From: Methylovulum psychrotolerans
Lineage (GTDB): Bacteria > Pseudomonadota > Gammaproteobacteria > Methylococcales > Methylomonadaceae
Assembly: GCF_002923755.1 (NCBI RefSeq)
Contig: NZ_PGFZ01000001.1
Location: forward strand, 1,067,176-1,131,175
Direction of reading: 5' to 3'
Length of the DNA: 64,000 nt
Shown here: in pieces, positions 58,580 to 64,000 of the stretch
How the letters are laid out: the number at the start of each line of letters is the position of its first letter
Position numbering within the stretch: the stretch's first letter is position 1
The notes under the pieces: model-generated
Told to the model about the DNA's origin: nothing
The model's database searches: none
The model's input: the letters and a program-made list of their open reading frames with translations, nothing else
Program-made: the position numbers and the translations under genes

Positions 58580-58898
58580 AAATTGCTCAATTATTAAAAA
58601 GTAACCTCAGTATAACAGGTATAGGGCGGTATGCAAGAAAATAAAGAGTTACCTTTAAAATTAATTTCAGGCTTGTGCCTAAGGCAAAAAAACTGATTAA
58701 ATGGCTTTGAATAGCTTTGCTACCGAACGCTTTTTTTATAAGAATAATTGTCGTTTATCAATTAGTTATACAAAAAAATTAAAGACATGCAAAGTGGGGA
58801 ACCCCTTCAGCAGGCACAAAACCCGTTTAGAAGCCCGCGTGACCCTATTCGTTTGCCACTGGCAATTCCGGCCTTTAAAATCGCCAAACATCGCATCT

Positions 58899-58991
58899 AT
58901 ACTGTGAACGGCCAAGTTTTCGGCTTTTACAATTCACTGTAGGGTACGCTGTACCCTACCAAAAAACCGAAAACTTGACCGTTTGAAGTAT
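58899..58991. repeat. 93-bp palindromic repeat, copy B (inverted relative to copy A)
   Basis: ATACTGTGAACGGCCAAG at the left end and CTTGACCGTTTGAAGTAT at the right match copy A at 57320-57381 reversed, with the TTTTCGG/CCGAAAA stem. The centre holds an extra perfect 9-bp hairpin, GTAGGGTAC GCT GTACCCTAC (58939-58959), absent from copy A. Confidence 0.82.
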
Positions 58992-59005
58992 ATGCAAAGA
59001 TGTTT

Positions 59006-59044
59006 CGGGTAGTATTGGTTGATCTTTTGGGGCAATACTACCCG
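59006..59044. repeat. 12-bp perfect hairpin
   Basis: CGGGTAGTATTG and CAATACTACCCG are exact complements around a 15-base loop. It follows copy B directly and may be part of a compound element. No T-run follows. Confidence 0.7.
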
Positions 59045-59189
59045 CCCCTTCTCCCTATAACTCCGATACGCGGCGGGCTATTGCCCATTAACATAACCGT
59101 AACATTAAGTAGTGCCGACAAATATACTTAAACCCGAACAAATTCTAATATAATAGCCGCTTAACTTATTTACTTTTCAGGAAACATAG

Positions 59190-60038
59190 ATGAACCCCTC
59201 AGAATGGTTTACCGAACAGCTCCCCGGAGCGGACTCAGCCTTTTCTTTAAAAATCAAAAAGAAATTACACGAAGAACAATCGGCTTTCCAATTTTTAGAG
59301 ATTTACGAAACCGAAACCTTCGGCAACCTGATGGTGATTGACGGTTGTACAATGGTGTCTACGCGTGATAACTTCTTCTATCATGAAATGATGAGCCACC
59401 CTGCCCTGTACACCCACCCTAACCCAAAACGGGTTTGGATTATCGGTGGCGGCGATTGCGGAACCTTAAAAGAAGTGTTAAAACATGACTCTGTCGAACA
59501 CGCCGTACAAATTGACATTGACGAGCGCGTGACCCGTTTGGCGGAAATTTATTTCCCCGAATTGTGCGAGTCCAACGGCGACCCGCGTGCGGAACTGAAA
59601 TTTATCGACGGCATTAAATGGGTCAAAGAGGCCGAGCCAAATTCAGTAGACATTATCATTGTCGACAGCACCGACCCGGTAGGCCCTGCCGAAGGCCTGT
59701 TCAGCAAAGCGTTTTACCACGATTGCTTTAACTGCCTGTCCGAACACGGCATGGTCGTCCAACAAAGCGAATCGGCGCTCTACCATCTGAAACTGATCGG
59801 CGAAATGCGCGGGGCAATGGCATCGGCGGGGTTCGGGCATTTGCAAACCCTGTTCTTCCCGCAGTGCATCTACCCTTCGGGTTGGTGGAGCGCGACCATT
59901 GCCAGCAAAGCCAGCTTGGCAAAATTCCGTGAATTGGAAGCCGCCAATAAGCCCTTTGATACCACTTATTACAATGTTGATATTCATAGAGCGGCGTTGG
60001 CACAACCCGAATTTTTCAAAAAAGCGTTTTCATTATAA
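59190..60038 (+). CDS. speE: spermidine synthase
   Basis: Aminopropyltransferase of 282 residues that moves the aminopropyl group from decarboxylated S-adenosylmethionine to putrescine. WFTEQLPGADSAFSLKI opens it; WIIGGGDCGTLKEVLKH binds the nucleoside and IIVDSTDPVGPAEGLFS holds the catalytic Asp. Length and start are normal. Nine bases separate it from the MarR-type gene, so the two are probably co-transcribed. speD is not present in the window. Confidence 0.95.
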   Translation: MNPSEWFTEQLPGADSAFSLKIKKKLHEEQSAFQFLEIYETETFGNLMVIDGCTMVSTRDNFFYHEMMSHPALYTHPNPKRVWIIGGGDCGTLKEVLKHDSVEHAVQIDIDERVTRLAEIYFPELCESNGDPRAELKFIDGIKWVKEAEPNSVDIIIVDSTDPVGPAEGLFSKAFYHDCFNCLSEHGMVVQQSESALYHLKLIGEMRGAMASAGFGHLQTLFFPQCIYPSGWWSATIASKASLAKFRELEAANKPFDTTYYNVDIHRAALAQPEFFKKAFSL

Positions 60039-60047
60039 AAAAACCGG

Positions 60048-60641
60048 ATGCAGGAATTGAATACATTTAGGCTTATAGAGCGTATCAGTAACCTGTTGCG
60101 CTCGGAAGAGCGAAAAAAATTTGCCGCTATCGGTTTGCAGCCTGTGCATATCCAAGTCTTGGATTACCTGTCCACCTGCAACCGCTTTAGCGATACGCCA
60201 GCGGCGGTCGCCGAATACTTAGGCCTGACCAAAGGCACCATTTCCCAATCCATACAAGTGCTGGAGCGTAAAGACTATGTCAGCAAAAGCCAAGATAGCG
60301 AGGACGGACGGGTGGTGCATTTGGCCTTATCGGAAGCCGGCAGGCAATTATTGGAAGAAATTAAGCCAATAGACGTGTTTGCCCAAGCCCAGGCCATTAT
60401 TTCGTCGCATAACTTTACGACGCTGGAAGATGCCTTAAACAGCGTCTTGATTGAACTGCAAAAAGCTAACAATGCCAAAAGTTTTGGGGTTTGCCATTCG
60501 TGCATCAATTTTGTTGAGGTGGAAAACCACTATCTCTGCAATTTGACCCAACTGCCCTTAAGCCAAAACGATTCGGTTAAAATTTGCCGTGAGCATGTCC
60601 TTGCTGACGGCTTTGGCCCCTCTACTGCCACCTCCCCCTAG
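60048..60641 (+). CDS. MarR-family regulator with C-terminal cysteine cluster
   Basis: 197 residues. A winged-helix domain lies at about 25-105 (VAEYLGLTKGTISQSIQVLERKDYVSK, then the wing SEDGRVVHLALSEAGRQLL). The C-terminal 45 residues carry C149, C152, C164 and C180 with nearby His, in the pattern CHSC-x11-C-x15-C, which points to a metal or iron-sulfur site absent from ordinary MarR (about 145 residues). It sits nine bases after speE and before ubiK, and may sense redox or metal and regulate these genes. The ligand is unknown. Confidence 0.8.
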   Translation: MQELNTFRLIERISNLLRSEERKKFAAIGLQPVHIQVLDYLSTCNRFSDTPAAVAEYLGLTKGTISQSIQVLERKDYVSKSQDSEDGRVVHLALSEAGRQLLEEIKPIDVFAQAQAIISSHNFTTLEDALNSVLIELQKANNAKSFGVCHSCINFVEVENHYLCNLTQLPLSQNDSVKICREHVLADGFGPSTATSP

Positions 60642-60668
60642 TAGACCCTTTTTATAGTGAGAGCCCTT

Positions 60669-60929
60669 ATGTTTGACCCTAAAGCCATTGATGACATCGC
60701 CAACCGTTTGGCAGGCGCTATCCCGCCCGGCCTGAACAGCTTTAAAGAAGACTTGGAAAAAAACTTCCACGCCATTTTGCAAAGCGCGTTAAGCAAACTG
60801 GATCTGGTAACCCGTGAAGAGTTTGAAGTGCAAAAAATGGTGCTGGCCAAAACCCGCAGCAAATTGGAAGACTTAGAGCAACGCGTCGCCGCTATGGAAC
60901 AATCACAGAACAGCCAGCAAGAAGGTTAA
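60669..60929 (+). CDS. ubiK: ubiquinone biosynthesis accessory factor UbiK
   Basis: 86-residue coiled-coil protein (BMFP/YqiC family) that helps the Ubi enzyme complex with lipid binding in aerobic ubiquinone synthesis. FDPKAIDDIANRLAGAIPPGLNSFKEDLEKNF is amphipathic and the C-terminal half (about residues 45-80) is a trimeric coiled coil. ATG 60669 is preferred over GTG 60657 because family members begin MFDP. It follows the MarR-type gene by 27 bases. Confidence 0.9.
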   Translation: MFDPKAIDDIANRLAGAIPPGLNSFKEDLEKNFHAILQSALSKLDLVTREEFEVQKMVLAKTRSKLEDLEQRVAAMEQSQNSQQEG

Positions 60930-61184
60930 GGCAGCCCTAGGCCGCAGATTGCCGCAATCTGCAAACACCTAGCCACTTTGTCACTGGCGGTGCCCCCACA
61001 CCGCCAGCCGTTTTCTGCCTACACCCATCTTTTGCGGTGCAGACCCCGCCTTTTTCCGGCCTGCTATGCCCGGCTTAACGCCCCTCGCGCTTATACGGCA
61101 CCAGCCTTAGGCGATACCGTTCGGTGCCGCGATTAATGACGGTACTAAAAATACAGCTTAACCCATTTGATTAACCTGACCGAC

Positions 61185-62549
61185 ATGAAACCCATAGAAC
61201 TCCTATCCCCCGCCGGCACCATCAAAAACATGCGCTATGCCTTCGCCTTTGGTGCCGATGCCGTTTACGCAGGCCTGCCGCGCTACAGTCTTAGGGTGCG
61301 CAACAACGACTTTCTCGCCGATAATTTGGCGAAAGGCATTAATGAAGCCCACCAACAAGGCAAAAAGTTTTTTTTGGCGACCAATGTCATCCCCCATAAC
61401 GCCAAAGTCAAAACCTTTATTAAAGACCTGACCCCCATTATCGCCATGCAGCCGGACGCATTAATCATGGCCGACCCCGGCTTAATGATGATGACACGGG
61501 AAACCTGGCCGGACATGCCGATACACCTGTCGGTACAGGCCAACACCGTCAATTATGCGGCGGTCAATTTCTGGAAAAGTATGGGCGTTGAGCGGGTGAT
61601 TTTGTCGCGGGAATTGTCCTTGGATGAAATTGCCGAAATCCGCCAGCGTTGCCCTGATATGGAATTGGAAGTGTTTGTCCACGGTGCGTTGTGCATCGCC
61701 TATTCGGGGCGTTGTTTGCTGTCCGGTTATTTCAACCACCGCGACCCCAACCAAGGCACCTGCACCAACTCCTGCCGTTGGAAATACGACACCCTGCCCG
61801 CACATGAAAATGCCGAAGGCGACACCGTACTGGCAGGCGGCTCCTTATCGCTAGCCGACATCAGCACCGCCAGTTGCGGCGGCGCGGAACGCCACCCCTT
61901 AGCCGACAATATTTATTTTCTGGAAGAGGAAGGCCGCAAAGGCGAACTGCTGCCGATCATGGAAGATGAAAACGGCACTTACATCATGAACTCCAAAGAC
62001 TTACGCGCCATTGAGCATATCCATCGCTTGGTCGACATCGGTGTGGACAGCCTAAAAATCGAAGGCCGCACCAAATCGCATTATTATGTCGCGCGTACCG
62101 CACAGTCTTACCGCCAAGCCATTGACGATGCCCAGGCAGGCCGCCCGTTCCAACCGGAACTGATAGGCGTGTTAGAAAACCTGGCTAACCGGGGCTATAC
62201 CGACGGCTTTTACCAACGCCACCACACCCACGAACAACAAAACTACATCAGTGGCTACTCAAAAAGCCACCAGCAACAGTTTTGCGGCGAAATCAGAGAC
62301 TACGACCCAGCGACTGGGCTGGCGACTATTGATGTGAAAAACAAATTTTCAGTAGGGGATAAGCTGGAATTGATCTTGCCGGAAGGCAATCAGGATATTA
62401 CTGTTGAACATATGGAGAACCTGCACGGGCAAGCCATGCACGAAGCTTCCGGCGGCGGTTACGAAGTCAAAATACCCTTGCCGACAGGGGCGAACGGCTA
62501 TGGCTTATTAGCCCGTTATACCGACCAAACCGAGACGGTGGGCGAATAA
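61185..62549 (+). CDS. trhP: tRNA 5-hydroxyuridine modification protein TrhP (YegQ, U32 peptidase family)
   Basis: 454-residue TIM-barrel protein. MKPIELLSPAGTIKNMRYAFAFGADAVYAG opens it, VFVHGALCIAYSGRCLLSGYFNHRDPNQGTC holds the conserved cysteines that can bind iron-sulfur, and the C-terminal region from about 350 is a beta-domain. In E. coli TrhP (YegQ) hydroxylates U34 of wobble-modified tRNAs from prephenate. Start taken as ATG 61185; a TTG at 61167 is less likely. A palindromic terminator-like element follows. Confidence 0.92.
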   Translation: MKPIELLSPAGTIKNMRYAFAFGADAVYAGLPRYSLRVRNNDFLADNLAKGINEAHQQGKKFFLATNVIPHNAKVKTFIKDLTPIIAMQPDALIMADPGLMMMTRETWPDMPIHLSVQANTVNYAAVNFWKSMGVERVILSRELSLDEIAEIRQRCPDMELEVFVHGALCIAYSGRCLLSGYFNHRDPNQGTCTNSCRWKYDTLPAHENAEGDTVLAGGSLSLADISTASCGGAERHPLADNIYFLEEEGRKGELLPIMEDENGTYIMNSKDLRAIEHIHRLVDIGVDSLKIEGRTKSHYYVARTAQSYRQAIDDAQAGRPFQPELIGVLENLANRGYTDGFYQRHHTHEQQNYISGYSKSHQQQFCGEIRDYDPATGLATIDVKNKFSVGDKLELILPEGNQDITVEHMENLHGQAMHEASGGGYEVKIPLPTGANGYGLLARYTDQTETVGE

Positions 62550-62560
62550 GGCAAAAGCCT

Positions 62561-62587
62561 GGAGCGCGGGCAAGATGCCCGCGCTCC
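62561..62587. terminator. 12-bp palindrome, likely bidirectional terminator
   Basis: GGAGCGCGGGCA and TGCCCGCGCTCC are exact complements around AGA, between the convergent trhP (ends 62549) and the ligase-like gene (ends 62612). It belongs to the same family as the hairpins at 27976 and 44468, so it is also a dispersed repeat. The flank has AAAAATA but no long T-run. Confidence 0.6.
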
Positions 62588-62611
62588 AAAAATACGGCTT
62601 AGACGCGTCCC

Positions 62612-64000
62612 TTACAACACCTTACGGAACTTAAACTTGCGGGTATCCGGCTCCTGCCGCGTTTTGCCGCCGCCTTGGTCGCCGTCCCAAGTGCTTAAGC
62701 GCAGATACGCATCCGACAGGCCGACAATAATAAAAAACAAGGTGCAGCTTTGGTTCATCATCGCCACGGTCGCCACGGCGATAAAATACATCAAAAAAAT
62801 CGCCGATAACGAGAACGCCAAAGAACTGCCCCTAGGCTCGGTTATGGGCCGAGACATGCCGTGGATAATCAGGCGCACCATCATGCCCAGCATAATAACC
62901 AGCAGCAACATTAAGGCAATCACGCCGTGGTTTAAATAGGTCAGCAAAAAATGGTTGTCGATGGACTCAAAGCCCGGCACTTCCGGCCATTTCATCAGTC
63001 CCCAGCCCCACCATAAGCGTTCGCTGGCAACATCCATGTACTCCGTCACCAGTTCATAACGGTAGGCGGCGGTTTCTTGGTTATCATCTTTGGCATTCTT
63101 ACGCCCGACCGACGCATAACTTAAAAACGCCAGCAGCAACGGCAAACCGATGAACACCATCACCGCAACCACCGCTGTCACCGCCGCCACCCGTTGCTTG
63201 GAGCGGCCAATGATGACAATCCCGGCCGCCACAATCCCCGCTAACCACTGGCCTTTGCCTAAGGTGGACAACACGCCGCCAAAAATCATCAGCGTAAAAA
63301 ACTGCCCCGGCTTGAGCTTGAACGCCTTCAACCATGTCAAATGCTTCATTTTCTCAGGCCACGCCTCCGACCACTGCAACCAACGTTGCAAACGGTAGCC
63401 GACCGCCATAATCACCCCATCCAGCAAACAATGCCCATAAGGCCCCGCCGCCCGCGCCAAACCAAACCGGAAGGTGGTAATCCAACCCAAGCCCTGTCCA
63501 GGAAAAAACATCCCCAGATAGGCTTGCCAGAGATTGAAACCAAACTTATTCTCGAACAAATTCAGCACAAACACGAACGACAAACACAGCACCACGCTTT
63601 TGGCGAAGTCATAGCGCAAATTAAACGGCTCAATCAGGCTTTTGGCGAAAATATACGGGAACATCACCGAAGTGAGTTCAAAAAACATCAGATTCTGCGC
63701 GTCGGCATAGCCGGAAGCGAGAAACTCGGAAAACGACACCGAAAAGGCGTAAAAACCGACCAGCAAATCGGTCAGGCTAAACTTATATCCCGGCGAGCCT
63801 TGCATGACAAACACCGCAAACAAGGCCACCGACGCGCTTTGGTTAAACGACGGGTCAGGCAAACCAGGGGTGATGGCGCGGTAATAGTCCGGCAACAGCA
63901 ATAAGGTCGGGATATACACCCAAATGAACGCCTTGGTCACCGATTGGTTTTGTGCCACATAATACGCCCACAGCCCCGGCAAATACGCGATATACGATAA
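62612..64000 (-). CDS. O-antigen-ligase-like polytopic membrane protein (5' end beyond the window)
   Basis: At least 462 residues with about ten hydrophobic helices and a large periplasmic loop between about residues 300 and 360 of the visible part (RKNAKDDNQETAAYRYELVTEYMDVA), typical of Wzy/WaaL-type polymerases and ligases and of the putative O-glycosylation ligase family seen with exosortase systems. The frame stays open to the window edge, so the true start lies outside; a TTG at 63982 falls within a membrane helix and is not a good start. It probably belongs to a polysaccharide locus beyond the right edge. Confidence 0.72.
   Translation of the reverse strand, partial: LSYIAYLPGLWAYYVAQNQSVTKAFIWVYIPTLLLLPDYYRAITPGLPDPSFNQSASVALFAVFVMQGSPGYKFSLTDLLVGFYAFSVSFSEFLASGYADAQNLMFFELTSVMFPYIFAKSLIEPFNLRYDFAKSVVLCLSFVFVLNLFENKFGFNLWQAYLGMFFPGQGLGWITTFRFGLARAAGPYGHCLLDGVIMAVGYRLQRWLQWSEAWPEKMKHLTWLKAFKLKPGQFFTLMIFGGVLSTLGKGQWLAGIVAAGIVIIGRSKQRVAAVTAVVAVMVFIGLPLLLAFLSYASVGRKNAKDDNQETAAYRYELVTEYMDVASERLWWGWGLMKWPEVPGFESIDNHFLLTYLNHGVIALMLLLVIMLGMMVRLIIHGMSRPITEPRGSSLAFSLSAIFLMYFIAVATVAMMNQSCTLFFIIVGLSDAYLRLSTWDGDQGGGKTRQEPDTRKFKFRKVL

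Larger units (their letters stand above)
58580..59189. other. gap upstream of speE with two repeat elements
   Basis: About 610 bases. The 58899-58991 element and the hairpin at 59006-59044 fill the centre. A 68-codon forward frame (58701-58907) has no good start site and no recognisable content. A TATAAT at 59149-59154, 36 bases before speE, is a plausible -10 box, though no convincing -35 was found. Confidence 0.5.

Noticed and set aside
58701-58907. 68-codon forward frame before speE
   Set aside because: No ribosome-binding site, basic low-complexity start, and it runs into the repeat at 58899.

Overview
The window reads as chromosome of a gammaproteobacterial methylotroph, most likely a methanotroph of the order Methylococcales. 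The basis is the mix of PQQ-biosynthesis genes (pqqA, pqqB, pqqC), a pair of methanofuran/tetrahydromethanopterin-linked C1-transfer genes (mfnF, mfnD), an orphan PEP-CTERM/exosortase-type sensor kinase (prsK), and otherwise ordinary gammaproteobacterial housekeeping genes. No methane or methanol dehydrogenase gene lies here, so methane use is inferred, not seen. No rRNA, tRNA, CRISPR array, transposase or prophage was recognised.

Layout. 0.1-7.9 kb: suhB, divergent trmJ-cysE, an orphan DppC-type permease, prsK, and coaBC-dut; coaBC appears to start at a non-standard ATT codon. 8-10.3 kb: a membrane sensor protein that looks like the N-terminal half of a long AlgC phosphomannomutase without its catalytic half, sitting between dut and argB where algC is found in other gammaproteobacteria. 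10.3-13.4 kb: DUF4124, YggT, proC, DUF1499. 13.8-17 kb: mfnF-mfnD and accA. 17-21.5 kb: queD and DUF1249, then the reverse-strand operon gnnA-gnnB-lpxB, which predicts lipid A built on a diamino sugar. 21.7-32.8 kb: two unknown genes, then a surface-glycan locus (three DegT-type or GMC redox/transfer enzymes, acetyltransferases, a GT-C-like protein, an LPG-synthase-like flippase and a GT2 transferase). 33-38.8 kb: yifB/comM, an outer-membrane barrel, groES-groEL behind a perfect CIRCE operator, moeB. 39-44.5 kb: pqqA with its terminator, pqqB, then foreign-looking genes (a Uma2-type nuclease, an ABC-type ATPase and a TOPRIM/DUF4435-like partner) that separate pqqB from pqqC; pqqD and pqqE are absent. 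44.6-48 kb: secreted protein, arsR-arsC-acr3, small membrane proteins. 48.3-56.9 kb: a cyclic-di-GMP and phosphorelay locus (PAS-GGDEF protein, REC-HD-GYP protein, 1925-residue hybrid kinase with eight PAS domains). 57.4-64 kb: TIGR04282 glycosyltransferase, small proteins, speE-marR-ubiK, trhP and the 3' part of an O-antigen-ligase-like gene.

Gaps are rich in dispersed palindromes. At least four repeat families recur: a TGAGCGAAGCCGAAG core, a GCGGGCAAGATGCCCGC hairpin, a roughly 62-93 bp element at 57.3 and 58.9 kb, and a C-rich/G-rich element at 30.9, 33.0 and 39.3 kb. One of them has been read into the 3' end of lpxB.

The strongest candidate for an under-described system is the ATPase-TOPRIM pair at 41.4-43.7 kb. 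It resembles the two-gene PARIS (AriA/AriB) and OLD-nuclease logic of phage defence and is lodged inside the pqq cluster. Family names are assigned by reading motifs; no database search was run.
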